Assembly: GCA_003164335.1 (NCBI GenBank)
Contig: PLTF01000138.1
Span: 8,149 to 52,065, forward strand
DNA length: 43,917 bases
Direction: 5' to 3'
Source: Fibrobacterota bacterium
GTDB taxonomy: Bacteria > Fibrobacterota > Chitinivibrionia > Chitinivibrionales > Chitinispirillaceae
Part shown: piece by piece, positions 34,328 through 43,917 of the stretch
How positions within the stretch are numbered: the first letter of the stretch is position 1
How the letters are laid out: every line of letters begins with the position of its first letter
Made by a program: the position numbers and the translations under genes
The notes under the pieces: generated by a model
What the model saw: the letters and a program-made list of their open reading frames with translations, nothing else
Told to the model about the DNA's origin: nothing
Databases searched by the model: none

Positions 34328-35050
34328 ATGCTGAAATTTATGATTTTTTCCGAGGGAAACCTTCTTAATACGGTCGTGATCGACGATGCCGTCGTTACGG
34401 TCGGGAGGCTTGCCGAAAATACCATCCCCCTTGCAGGAGCCGGTGTTTCCCGCCGCCATTTCCGGATCGAAGAAGATTATGACGGATCGTTTATCCTCAG
34501 TGATCTTCATTCGCTAAACGGCACTATCGTTAATGGTAAGCAGGTTCGGAAAACTTCGCTCCATGCCGGAGATATTATTGTTGTGGGAACCTATTCGATT
34601 ATTTTCGAGGATGCGCAGAAGAATGCCGACCCCGTGTCTGCTGCCGGTGCTCCGGCCTGGAAATTTCCCCTTGCCGGCTCCTCCATCGAAACAGCTCTTG
34701 TCAAATCACGATTCCCTGCAACCGGGGTAGCCGCCTCCGCTCCGTCGGCTTCCGAATCCGGAGACGATATTCCCATACTCCTTGAAATGGCGAAAAACCT
34801 CCCGTTCAAGCTCGATAAGGATTTCATGACGCTCGGGAATGATCCGGCCGATGACATCCCGGTGTCGGGGTTCCTGATCGGCCACCGGCAGGCATTCCTG
34901 CGACTTGACAGCGAGGGGTGGCTCATCGGTACCCACAAGGTGCTCGGAATGCTCAAGGTTAATGGCCGGGCCGTTAAGACCCATCTCCTGCGAAACAAAG
35001 ACCATATCGAGATCGGCTCGATCACGTTCCGTTTCATGGAGAACGGCTGA
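34328..35050 (+). CDS. FHA-domain protein (two FHA-like halves)
   Basis: A 240-aa cytoplasmic protein. The first FHA domain has VGR near residue 25, GVSRRHFRI (phosphothreonine-binding Ser/Arg/His) and SLNGTIVNG. After a Pro/Ala/Ser-rich linker (about 100-150), a second FHA-like fold (LGNDPADDIPV...VNGRAV...DHIEIGSITFRF) lacks the SxxH core and may be degenerate. FHA domains bind phosphothreonine proteins, but no Ser/Thr kinase is in the window. It ends 4 bp before the next gene. Confidence 0.85.
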   Translation: MLKFMIFSEGNLLNTVVIDDAVVTVGRLAENTIPLAGAGVSRRHFRIEEDYDGSFILSDLHSLNGTIVNGKQVRKTSLHAGDIIVVGTYSIIFEDAQKNADPVSAAGAPAWKFPLAGSSIETALVKSRFPATGVAASAPSASESGDDIPILLEMAKNLPFKLDKDFMTLGNDPADDIPVSGFLIGHRQAFLRLDSEGWLIGTHKVLGMLKVNGRAVKTHLLRNKDHIEIGSITFRFMENG

Positions 35051-35054
35051 AGCC

Positions 35055-35789
35055 ATGCGATTCGCCTTTATTTCGGATATCCACGCCAACCTCGAAGCTC
35101 TCGATGCGGTCCTCGGGGATATCGGGAAAGAGGCGGTCGATGAAATAATTTGCCTCGGGGATATTGTCGGGTACGGTTCCGAACCGAATGAATGCACGGA
35201 ACTCGTTCGAAAAAATTGCACCCTGGTGCTCCTGGGTAATCATGATGCCGCTGCGGTCAAGCTTCTCGATACCCACCTGTTCAATAATTATGCCCGGATT
35301 GCAATCGACTGGACTTCGCGAACGTTGCGGAAAGCACATCGCACCTACCTGCTCGGACTTCCGCTTACCGCAACGACCGGCCCGTTGACGCTGGTGCATG
35401 CAACGCCGTACGAACCCGGAATGTGGTATTATATCACCTCGCTTGAGGAGGCCGCCTTCAACTTTCATCACTTTGAAACCGAGGTTTGCCTTGTCGGCCA
35501 TACCCATATCCCGACCATCGTTGTTCTTGACGGCAAAAAAGAGGTCTATGCCCACCAGGCAGGCCATATAAATCTCCGGGATACTCCCGGCGCAAAATAT
35601 CTCATCAATGTCGGCAGCGTCGGCCAGCCGCGCGATCGCATTATAAAATCCTGCTACGGCATATTCGACGATGCAACGGGCGAATTCTACTTCCGGCGCG
35701 TCGCTTACGACATTCCCGCAACGCAGGCCCGCATGCGCAAAGCGAAATTGCCGGAATTTTTAGTGACGAGGTTGAGCGAGGGACGGTAA
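35055..35789 (+). CDS. Calcineurin-like phosphoesterase (YfcE/PrpE-like)
   Basis: A 244-aa metallophosphoesterase: SDIHAN, GDIVGYG, GNHDAA and GHTH motifs present, plus VGSVGQPRD near the end. This group includes protein phosphatases and diadenosine tetraphosphatases. ATG 35055 is used because the fold begins there; the frame opens earlier in the FHA gene. Being 4 bp downstream of an FHA gene suggests a phosphoprotein phosphatase partnered with a phosphothreonine reader (inference). Confidence 0.87.
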   Translation: MRFAFISDIHANLEALDAVLGDIGKEAVDEIICLGDIVGYGSEPNECTELVRKNCTLVLLGNHDAAAVKLLDTHLFNNYARIAIDWTSRTLRKAHRTYLLGLPLTATTGPLTLVHATPYEPGMWYYITSLEEAAFNFHHFETEVCLVGHTHIPTIVVLDGKKEVYAHQAGHINLRDTPGAKYLINVGSVGQPRDRIIKSCYGIFDDATGEFYFRRVAYDIPATQARMRKAKLPEFLVTRLSEGR

Positions 35790-35854
35790 CCGGTCCCGGA
35801 GGCTTGTTTAAGTATCGCAATGCCAAGTCCGGTTATCGGCTTTTCTCTATTGAA

Positions 35855-36022
35855 CCTAAATTCCGCAGTTAAACGATCATTTTTCATAAGTTATTGATAT
35901 ATCGTATTGGCATAGATTTTGATTATAGTTTGAGTCAACTGCGCCGCAGTTGCGCAACTTATTATATATCAATTAGTTAGAGTGCTGAGATAAGGCCTGC
36001 GATTCTAACTGCGGAATTTAGG
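35855..36022. mobile_element. MITE-like element with 17+ bp inverted repeats and TTGAA duplication
   Basis: CCTAAATTCCGCAGTTA at 35855-35871 and its exact complement at 36006-36022 bound 168 bp with no coding capacity. TTGAA lies directly outside both ends (35850-35854 and 36023-36027), a 5-bp target duplication. Ends beginning CCT and a 4-5 bp duplication fit the IS1380 family, but that link is from memory of family rules only. The inside is AT-rich with a small palindrome (CAACTGCGCCGCAGTTG, about 35938-35954). Confidence 0.8.
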
Positions 36023-36188
36023 TTGAAGGCCTCTCAGCCTTTCCGAACTGCTTGCGCTGCCTGGCTTCAATCTTCCTGATATTTTCAACCACCGGCAGAT
36101 TTTCGGGCAGCGTACCGCCCAGTTCCCGGATGGTTTTCCGAACCTTCGCGCCGACGTCATGATGCGTTCGGTTCTCGGCATCCCCCAT
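36018..36188 (-). pseudogene. dinD C-terminal fragment
   Basis: A 56-aa remnant: HHDVGAKVRKTIRELGGTLPENLPVVENIRKIEARQ matches the C-terminal end of DNA-damage-inducible protein D (HYAVGRKVRQTIQELGGTMPEDLP in E. coli, from memory). The N-terminal three quarters are missing, and upstream sequence in frame does not resemble DinD. Its stop codon lies in the MITE end, so the insertion truncated or replaced the natural 3' end. Confidence 0.7.
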
Positions 36189-36269
36189 TAAAACAGAATC
36201 TAAACCAAGAGTGATGATCTTGACTATAACCGAAAAAAGATCTGAGAAAACTTCGGGACCTATAATTTC

Positions 36270-36449
36270 TCAGATACGCTCCTTTATCCGGGGAGTCGGC
36301 TTCCGACATTTAATTCCCAGCTTTTTACAAGCTTTCCTTGCAGTTTCATTGATGTACCTGGCCTGCTGGTCAGAGGGAATCCGGCGCAATTCTTCCTCGA
36401 ACGTTTCCCGCCATGTCCAGACTTCTTCGACCGCTTTTCCGTAGTTCAT
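36270..36449 (-). CDS. 59-aa small protein of unknown function
   Basis: A short helical, charged protein starting MNYGKAVEEVWTWRE, with AAAAGGA six bases before its ATG. Small orphan proteins with this AVxEVWxWRE opening occur next to accessory genes, in my recollection, but no function is known to me. It sits between the dinD fragment and an AT-rich gene. Confidence 0.55.
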   Translation of the reverse strand: MNYGKAVEEVWTWRETFEEELRRIPSDQQARYINETARKACKKLGIKCRKPTPRIKERI

Positions 36450-36634
36450 AGCGAATCCTTTTCTTTAAGCACAAATTTATGTGGAGGATTTGAGAAAGTA
36501 CTGAACCGTGAAAAAACCTCGAAGGTCCTGAAAATATTGTCAATGAATCCATGAAGCCGACTATAAAACGGCATTTGAACGGCATTTTTGCGATGCGGAA
36601 ACCGTGACGGGATGTGAACCAAATGCAGTGGTTA

Positions 36635-37375
36635 TTAATCGATCACGCCGATGTTTTTCCAAAGATGACATAAAGGATAATATTTCCCTTTATTATTTTT
36701 ATATTTGCACTGCGCAGTTTTTGGAGTGTCAATTATAAATTTGCAGTGAAATGGTAAGCCTTCTTTATTAAAATTTTCCCACTTAGAGAACCCGATATTT
36801 ACGTTAATAATTTCTTGTTTGTCTGGTAATTCTTTGAATTCATGCGCTACGAAATACAGAACACACCAGTAATCGGCACTTGCGATAGAGTCTTTCGAAT
36901 AACCTTTAATTTGATTTATTGCCATTTTGTAAGTATTTTTACTAGTTTCCAAGTATTGTCCTTTAGCAAGTTTAATATCACGCCCCATCTTTGTTTCAAA
37001 TAAAATGCTTTTGTCGCCGAATAGTGCCCATAAATCGGGACGTTTACCTTTATCAGTTTCGAAATCCTGTAAAATAATCGCGTCAAATTGACGCACCAAT
37101 GCAGCTAAAACGAATCCGGTGAGAGGCGCTTCATTATACCACCAAGGAAGATCATGCGCTGAATGATCTTCATTACTTGTATGTTCAATATATAAAGCGA
37201 ATTCTTTCGTTAGCGCATTAAGCGTGTTTAAAATATGAATACAAGGCTCTTTGAAACCTTCTTTTTCATTTATTTTGTAATGGCAGGATACTTCTATGAT
37301 ATGATCATCGTATCCTTCCTGTTGGGTAAAAACCTCCGGGAAATCTTTTTTTATCCAATCCAATTTCTTATTCAT
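36635..37375 (-). CDS. Orphan protein with PD-(D/E)XK nuclease-like motif
   Basis: A 246-aa soluble protein, clearly more AT-rich and Lys/Asn-rich than its neighbours. Around residues 113-129 the pattern PDLW...SILFETK (candidate D114, E127, K129) followed by a helix with Q154 fits the PD-(D/E)XK fold of restriction-type nucleases. No methylase or helicase is adjacent. It is probably horizontally acquired. It could be a lone restriction enzyme, or an effector with another role. Confidence 0.65.
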   Translation of the reverse strand: MNKKLDWIKKDFPEVFTQQEGYDDHIIEVSCHYKINEKEGFKEPCIHILNTLNALTKEFALYIEHTSNEDHSAHDLPWWYNEAPLTGFVLAALVRQFDAIILQDFETDKGKRPDLWALFGDKSILFETKMGRDIKLAKGQYLETSKNTYKMAINQIKGYSKDSIASADYWCVLYFVAHEFKELPDKQEIINVNIGFSKWENFNKEGLPFHCKFIIDTPKTAQCKYKNNKGKYYPLCHLWKNIGVID

Positions 37376-37438
37376 ACGTCACCCACCTGTTTTTGTTGAA
37401 GTCTCTTCTCAGCCCTTCTGGTTGACTTTCATTTTTTT

Positions 37439-39244
37439 TCAGTTCATCAGCGCCAGCCTTTTCTGCACGATAAAGGTTCCTGCCTTGAATTCCACGATAT
37501 AGTACCCCGCCGGCACTTTTGCATGGTTGAAATTGATTGAGTACAAACCGGCATTCTGCATACCGCTTACGAGTTGCTTAACCTGCCTCCCTTGAATGTT
37601 ATAAAAAATCAAGGATACGTTCGACGTGGTTGGAAGTTCATAAATGATGCCTGAATTTGAAAATGAAATTCTTTTTGAATCAGGGGCATCTTTTTGAGGG
37701 AGTACTGCGGACGGACCTACCAAAAAGCTCCAGATGCCCGACCATGCGCTCGTGCCCGCACTGTTCATTGCGTTTACCTCCCAATAATACGGTGAACCAT
37801 TGGACAGGGATAACATGGGCCAATACGCCAAAGCCAGCGAGGTGTCTTTCATTAAAGCGAATGAAGATGTGTTCGAAAGTTGTACATTATACGACGTTGC
37901 CCCGCTTACGGTATTCCAGCTGAGGAGAGTATTTATGGAGACATTAGTTGTGCCGTTTGTCGGAGAAAAAAGAACCGGGACAGCAGGGGTACCAATAGTC
38001 GTGAAGCTCCATATATTCGACCATGGGATAGTACCTGCGCTATTCGTAGCATTCACGCACCAGTAGTAGGTGCTGCCATAATTGAGAATGCTTATTGCCT
38101 GACTTACCGCTGAAAGACCACTAAAACTTGATATTGTGCTTCCAAATGTTGATACTGTTGAAACCTGCACTGCATATGATACCGCATTTGCGGAGGTATT
38201 CCAGCTTAACGTTAGTGCAATAGCCTGACCAGTAGAACCTGCCGATGGAGACGCAAGAGACGGTGCGGCCGGTGCAGCAACAGTGTTGAAGCTCCATACG
38301 CTCGACCACGCACTGCTTCCGGATGAATTAGTTGCATAAACACGCCAGTAATAGAGAGAATTCGCCGTTAATGCCGATACTGTTCTAGATGTTGCCGAAA
38401 GGGTTGTATCGCTAACCAGCGAAAATAAGGAGGTGTTTGATAGTTGCACGCGATATGATGCTGCACCTGAGACGGAATTCCAAGCGAGCATCGTATTTAT
38501 TGGTACGTTCAACGTGCCGTTCGTCGGCGAGGCAAGGAGCGGTGCAGAAAGGGTTAAAGGCCACCCACCTTCATGGAATAAAGCGCATATTTGTGAATAT
38601 GAGAGAATCGTATCATAAATTCGAATATCATTAATATAACCAGCATAGTAGTCTGTAGATCCAAGCCCTGAAAGGCCATCACAACCTATGTTCATCGCAG
38701 TAACTGAAGAGGTAGAGTCATAACAAATTCCCGTTACGGAAATTGATTGCACGGTATCGATATAAGATAAAAGAGTATCTCCTTTTTTAATACCAACAAT
38801 ATGATGCCATACGGTTGGATTAAACCAATTACTCCAAAGATCTGCACCCGCACGTAGCGTCCAGGCCCAAGTAATTTGCGTATCACGACAGGCATCAAAT
38901 CGAAATCTATTAGTGCCAATAATTGTTTCGAAATTGCTGTATGTGGGCGCTGGTTTTTCAATCCAACAAGAAATTGTAAGATTTTCATTACTCAAAGGAG
39001 TAAATGTAGGTATTTGAATATGGGAACTATTTGCTTTAGTGAATGAAGCAGCACCATTCGCATTACCAAAACGGTCAGGAACAAAAACGACTGAATTCAA
39101 TGTACCATTATTACCATTTCCACTTGAATCGATTGCAGTTCCATGCAATGGGTAATAGGCTACAAGACCATTCGTTGGAAATTGTGCATGCAAGGCGACG
39201 GAAAAGGACAAAACGAGAAGACATAAGCGTAGACTTTTATGCAT
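37439..39244 (-). CDS. Secreted LamG-domain protein with FN3-like repeats and sorting tail
   Basis: A 601-aa protein with signal peptide (1-20, ending LHAQ). LamG (concanavalin-like) domain at about 25-225, starting LVAYYPLHGTAIDSSGNGNNG. Three FN3-like repeats follow, each with LSWNTxSxAxSYxVQLS and YYWxVxATNSAGTSAWSxIWSF. The last 85 residues (LIFYNIQGRQVKQL...GYYIVEFKAGTFIVQKRLALMN) form a C-terminal sorting-type domain. ATG 39244 has GAGGAT before it; the frame opens at 39322. Likely a surface adhesin or glycan binder. Confidence 0.87.
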   Translation of the reverse strand: MHKSLRLCLLVLSFSVALHAQFPTNGLVAYYPLHGTAIDSSGNGNNGTLNSVVFVPDRFGNANGAASFTKANSSHIQIPTFTPLSNENLTISCWIEKPAPTYSNFETIIGTNRFRFDACRDTQITWAWTLRAGADLWSNWFNPTVWHHIVGIKKGDTLLSYIDTVQSISVTGICYDSTSSVTAMNIGCDGLSGLGSTDYYAGYINDIRIYDTILSYSQICALFHEGGWPLTLSAPLLASPTNGTLNVPINTMLAWNSVSGAASYRVQLSNTSLFSLVSDTTLSATSRTVSALTANSLYYWRVYATNSSGSSAWSSVWSFNTVAAPAAPSLASPSAGSTGQAIALTLSWNTSANAVSYAVQVSTVSTFGSTISSFSGLSAVSQAISILNYGSTYYWCVNATNSAGTIPWSNIWSFTTIGTPAVPVLFSPTNGTTNVSINTLLSWNTVSGATSYNVQLSNTSSFALMKDTSLALAYWPMLSLSNGSPYYWEVNAMNSAGTSAWSGIWSFLVGPSAVLPQKDAPDSKRISFSNSGIIYELPTTSNVSLIFYNIQGRQVKQLVSGMQNAGLYSINFNHAKVPAGYYIVEFKAGTFIVQKRLALMN

Positions 39245-39276
39245 ATAATCCTCAGGGTTAAGATTTCCATAACAAT

Positions 39277-39416
39277 AAAAAAGGGCGCAACAATCATCCG
39301 CCCTGTTTCGAGGTACTAGCATACCCGGTACACAAAACGAAAGAAAGTGCGCCCCCTAAGAGGCGCATACCTTCTACTCGTTCTATGTACCTGAAAAGTG
39401 CTAGTTTTCGAAACAG
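39277..39416 (-). ncRNA. Candidate structured RNA: long hairpin plus intrinsic terminator
   Basis: On the minus strand a 114-nt imperfect hairpin forms three nested helices: outer CTGTTTCG...CTAGCA (39303-39321 with 39399-39416), middle GGTACA...AACG (39327-39339 with 39379-39391) and inner TGCGCC/GGCGCA (39348-39353 with 39362-39367). Directly after it AGGGCG/CGCCCT (39304-39282) and T6 (39282-39277) make an intrinsic terminator, 32 bp before the LamG start codon. It may be a leader/attenuator for the LamG gene, a free small RNA, or a mobile palindrome. Confidence 0.5.
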
Positions 39417-39462
39417 AACAAAGCAAAAAGATGCGTTTATACTATCGAGTAAATTAATTCTC

Positions 39463-39762
39463 TTATTTCTTTTCCTTCTGTTTATGGATTTCAAAGCGAC
39501 GGTGAAGCGCTTTTACTTCTGAATGATATAAATAATAAATTGGCAGGGCAAGAAGCAAGATAAATATTTTCGTGATAAGTTGATGGTTATTCATTAATGG
39601 GAAACCCGGCGAATGGAACCTATCCTCCTGCTTATAGTCGGGGCGCCCTCCCAGCCGCGATCCAAGGCGGATTGGGCGATTCCTGGGGTCGGGGATGTAG
39701 GAATAGTTCAGCCCCTTGAGCTCGTCGAGAGCGAGGATTTCGGATTCGGTGAAGGAAATCAC
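39463..39762 (-). pseudogene. Probable type I restriction HsdR N-terminal remnant
   Basis: A 99-aa frame from GTG 39762. The first 25-30 residues (ISFTESEILALDELKGLNYSYIPDP) resemble the beginning of HsdR subunits (FTESxxExxALxxLxxLGY). The rest is unrelated and includes a hydrophobic stretch (LITKIFILLLALPIYYLYHS). The 1000-residue motor is missing. It starts 2 bp after the fragment gene upstream, as hsdR often does in such loci. Confidence 0.5.
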
Positions 39763-39764
39763 AT

Positions 39765-40289
39765 TTATTTTTTCTTCCGGTATGCCTGATTAGGATGGTT
39801 TTTATTTTCAGGGTATCTCAGCTCGAAGAGGCCTTCGGCAAGCATCGGAGTTAGATACTGATCCTGCAGGGCTTTTGGGTCCCGCTCTAATATGGAGCTC
39901 AGCACTTTTAATGTAAGGGTATTTTCATCGCACAAGTGCATTATAACTTCTCGCATTATGGGTTCCTTGAGTTTGCCCGGCAGTATCTTAAAACCCATGG
40001 AAGTCAGGTATTCCGATAATTTTTTCTTCAAATCTGGGGAGTTCCCGGTCAAATCTGAGGAGCTCCCGATCAAATCTGGGGAGTTCGCGGTCAAATCTAG
40101 GGAGTTCAATTCAGAACTTGTAAGGAATGAGAGAGGCAGTTCAGCCGGCTGTTTTCCAGGAAGGTGATACACACTCGCCCGGGTTTCGCCCATCTTAACG
40201 AGCATCTCTTCCTGAACAAGATGAGCCAAGGCAACGGTGCCGCTTCCAATCTCGACCAAAGTGCTGCCGTCAGCAAAATGGTTCTTCAT
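39765..40289 (-). pseudogene. C-terminal fragment of an AlbA_2/ATP-binding (HATPase_c_4) accessory protein
   Basis: A 174-aa product that matches only the C-terminal end of the large AlbA_2/HATPase_c_4 family: ETRASVYHLPGK, a repetitive SPDL linker, then LTLKVLSSILERDPKALQDQYLTPMLAEGLFELRYPENKNHPNQAYR. The N-terminal DNA-binding and ATPase parts are absent, and GC-rich hairpins lie at the broken edge. Such genes commonly sit in type I restriction loci just before hsdR, which fits the next fragment. Confidence 0.7.
40030..40113 (-). repeat. Four tandem 21-bp repeats encoding an SPDLTGN-like linker
   Basis: Units begin at 40030, 40051, 40072 and 40093 (AAATCTGGGGAGTTCCCGGTC-like, plus strand); the last is degenerate. 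They encode a seven-residue linker repeat typical of this protein family. Confidence 0.85.
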
Positions 40290-40374
40290 TCGATATCGTT
40301 ACGCCAAAACGAAGCCTAACCTGCTTTCCCCTTGTTTTTTCTACCAAATGGAGGCGTTGCGGGGGTGCGCGAGC

Positions 40375-40480
40375 GTCTGCCGAAGGCAGACATAGCCGCG
40401 CATTCCCGCAGGAGGGGGTGTGTCGGAGACGCGGCTTTGCGCGGCTCCGACCAGGGGGAAACGCCGCAGGCGGTTCCCCC
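40375..40480. repeat. Cluster of three GC-rich hairpins
   Basis: GTCTGCC/GGCAGAC with 3-nt loop (40375-40391), GTCGGAG-CGCG/CGCG-CTCCGAC (40422-40451) and GGGGGAA-CGCC/GGCG-TTCCCCC with GCA loop (40454-40480). The third resembles the hairpin head of family B (GGGGAAACCGC). They fill the gap after purF; a terminator role is possible though no T-run follows. Confidence 0.7.
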
Positions 40481-40509
40481 ACCAAAGTCAACTTTAACCG
40501 CAATAAAAA

Positions 40510-41895
40510 TTAGTTCATCATCTCCGTGAAATACTTCCCCGTAAAGCACGCCGTGCAGAAGTTTTCACGCTCTTCCGGTTTGAGCACCGAGAGCATAGAA
40601 TCGATTGAGAGATAGCCCAGGGAATCCGCGCCGAGATAGGCTCGGATATCCTCCACGCTCTGCGAAGAGGCGATGAGTTCCTCCCGGGTAGGCATATCGA
40701 TGCCGTAGAAGCAGGGGCAGAGGATGGGAGGCGAAGAGATGCGCAGGTGGATCTCCGCCGGTTCTGCGGTTCGTATGAGGCTGACAAGCTTTTTGAGTGT
40801 TGTCCCCCGAACGATCGAATCGTCGACCAGGACGATTTTCTTTCCTTTGATAACTCCCTTGACCGGATTGAACTTTATCCGGACATAGAGATCGCGTGCC
40901 GATTGCAGGGGGTGGATGAAGGTCCGGCCCACATAATGGTTGCGGATGAGTCCGATATCAAAACCGATTCCTGACTCTTCGGCAAAACCGAGTGCTGCGG
41001 TGGTGGCCGAGTCCGGGATGCCGATGACTTTATCCGCGCCCGGAACCGGATGTTGAATGGCAAGCTGGCGACCGAATTTGCGCCGGATTTTATCGACATT
41101 ATGGCCAAAGGCGAAACTATCGGGTCGGGAAAAATAGATGTATTCAAAAATGCAGTGGGCGCGGCTCTTGACGTTTTCGAACAGCGGAATTTTATAACTA
41201 GTCAGTCCGGAGGCATCGATGCGAACCATCTCGCCCGATTCAACCTCGCGGACAAAGGTGGCCCCCACAAGGTCGAAGGCGCAGGTCTCGGAGGAGAGCA
41301 GCCAGGTGTCGCCGATTTTGCCGATGGCCAGCGGACGGACGCCGCGGGGATCGCGGGCACCGTAGAGCGCCTCCGGCGTGAGAAACACCATGGAATATGC
41401 CCCTTGCACCAGCGAAAGCGATTCGAGGATCATTGCATCGATGGTCGGTCGCCGGGAGTGGGCGATAAGGTGCATGATCACTTCGGTATCGGTTGTCGAC
41501 ATGAAGATGGAGCCGTCCTTTTCCATCTGTCGCTTGAGCGGTGCCGCATTGGTAAGATTGCCGTTATGGGCACCGGCGATCTGTCCGGCTTTAAACTTTA
41601 TCAGGATGGGCTGGGCATTGATGAGCGTCGATGAACCGGTAGTAGAGTACCGGTTATGACCGATAGCATGGGATCCGGGCAATTTTGCGAGCGTCTCTTC
41701 CGAGCCGTAAACCTGCCTGACGAGACCCATTCCCTTATGCTGGACGATGGTTTTTGAATCGCTTACAGCAATACCGCTTGATTCCTGACCGCGATGCTGA
41801 AGCGCATAGAGCCCGAGATAGGTTACCTGTGCGGCGTTCGGATGGTTGTAGATCCCGAATATACCGCACTCCTCATGCATGTCATTAAGAATCAT
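40510..41895 (-). CDS. purF: Amidophosphoribosyltransferase PurF
   Basis: A 461-aa enzyme for the first step of purine synthesis (PRPP plus glutamine to phosphoribosylamine). C10 after a short propeptide (MILNDMHEE) is the glutaminase nucleophile. The PRPP loop IVLVDDSIVRGTT is at 354-366. Cysteines C248, C393/C395, C447 and C450 match the 4Fe-4S ligands of the B. subtilis-type enzyme, so it is the oxygen-sensitive Fe-S form. pyrG lies 229 bp upstream on the same strand. Confidence 0.96.
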   Translation of the reverse strand: MILNDMHEECGIFGIYNHPNAAQVTYLGLYALQHRGQESSGIAVSDSKTIVQHKGMGLVRQVYGSEETLAKLPGSHAIGHNRYSTTGSSTLINAQPILIKFKAGQIAGAHNGNLTNAAPLKRQMEKDGSIFMSTTDTEVIMHLIAHSRRPTIDAMILESLSLVQGAYSMVFLTPEALYGARDPRGVRPLAIGKIGDTWLLSSETCAFDLVGATFVREVESGEMVRIDASGLTSYKIPLFENVKSRAHCIFEYIYFSRPDSFAFGHNVDKIRRKFGRQLAIQHPVPGADKVIGIPDSATTAALGFAEESGIGFDIGLIRNHYVGRTFIHPLQSARDLYVRIKFNPVKGVIKGKKIVLVDDSIVRGTTLKKLVSLIRTAEPAEIHLRISSPPILCPCFYGIDMPTREELIASSQSVEDIRAYLGADSLGYLSIDSMLSVLKPEERENFCTACFTGKYFTEMMN

Positions 41896-42124
41896 AGTGT
41901 TATTGCTGCACCTTTCTTAATACTAAAGCATACCGGCTACAAATAATCTGATTTGGAATTTTTATTCTTTAATCATCTTATTACAATAATATCCATATTA
42001 AGCAATGCGAAAATCTATTTATCTCTTTTCTGACAACTACAAAGGGTTTCCCCTGCACACATGCCTCATTTGACTTTCCGCTTTTACTCTTCTACGCACT
42101 ACGCTTTTACCCACCTTCATATTT

Positions 42125-43732
<1,608 letters not shown>

Positions 43733-43893
43733 TTCCAGGTATCTCCCCGTTAAGCCTATCAATCTTCAAAATGCATCGATCCCCGCTCAGTTGCCCTAAT
43801 GATGAGGTAATTCAGCGGGATAACAATACCATTCGATAATCAAGATTATTTAAAAATTATTTAAAATATTAATGCGAATATCTATTTATTTAT

Positions 43894-43917
43894 CGTTACT
43901 GCTCAGGTGGGGAAACC
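43894..43917. repeat. Dispersed repeat family B at the window end (partial)
   Basis: The last 24 nt are the exact reverse complement of 25596-25619. The window ends inside the hairpin part of the repeat. Confidence 0.9.

Noticed and set aside
39303-39416. Integron attC site
   Set aside because: The palindrome lacks the required RYYYAAC/GTTRRRY core sites and no integrase is nearby.
40030-40113. Possible CRISPR array (four 21-bp units)
   Set aside because: Units are contiguous without spacers and encode a protein linker repeat.

Overview
The window looks like chromosomal DNA of a Gram-negative, carbohydrate-degrading bacterium. Outer-membrane biology is shown by a porin and many signal peptides. 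Two surface proteins (a GH43 enzyme and a LamG protein) end in C-terminal sorting-type domains of the kind seen in the Fibrobacterota/Bacteroidota (FCB) group. A Fibrobacterota/Chitinispirillia-like organism is my best guess from protein style only; no rRNA or tRNA gene is present to anchor it. The right edge stops inside a dispersed repeat also found at 25.6 kb, which suggests an assembly-limited contig end.

Region 1 (1-20.4 kb) is a phosphate-starvation island. On the minus strand lie phoU, pstS, pstC, pstA, phoB, phoR and pstB, with phoB-phoR embedded between pstA and pstB. On the plus strand is a second, different system: pstS (E. coli type), a porin, pstC, pstA, pstB and phoU. Both pstS promoters carry direct repeats of CTAACA-like hexamers at exact 11-bp spacing, the form of PHO boxes bound by PhoB/PhoP regulators. 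Between the two systems are a kinase/receiver/receiver-kinase signalling cluster (6.9-10 kb) and a glycosyltransferase cluster (GT21-like, GT28-like, a secreted protein and an LpxH-like metallophosphoesterase; 10-14.1 kb). A PHO-box-like pair precedes the GT21-like gene, so I infer that phosphate-free glycolipid synthesis may be coupled to phosphate limitation.

Region 2 (20.4-28.3 kb) holds a DUF4143-type ATPase with striking flanking palindromes, a GT2 glycosyltransferase overlapping a ParB-like gene, a secreted GH43 enzyme and glycogen phosphorylase.

Region 3 (28.2-35.8 kb) contains a five-gene minus-strand operon for partner-switching regulation (an unknown protein, an RsbW-like ATPase, a STAS-ATPase fusion, a STAS protein and a SurA-like protein) closed by a strong intrinsic terminator. 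Next come a secreted protein, a start-less FlhB-tail ORF and a membrane protein with a DUF6115-like tail, then an FHA-phosphoesterase pair.

Region 4 (35.8-40.5 kb) is accessory debris: a 168-bp MITE-like element with a 5-bp target duplication beside a dinD fragment, a 59-aa orphan, an AT-rich PD-(D/E)XK-like protein, a LamG surface protein preceded by a long hairpin plus terminator (candidate structured RNA), decayed type I restriction-locus fragments and GC-rich hairpins. Region 5 (40.5-43.7 kb) is housekeeping: purF and pyrG.

At least three families of short palindromic dispersed repeats occur, one copy sitting in frame inside a coding sequence.
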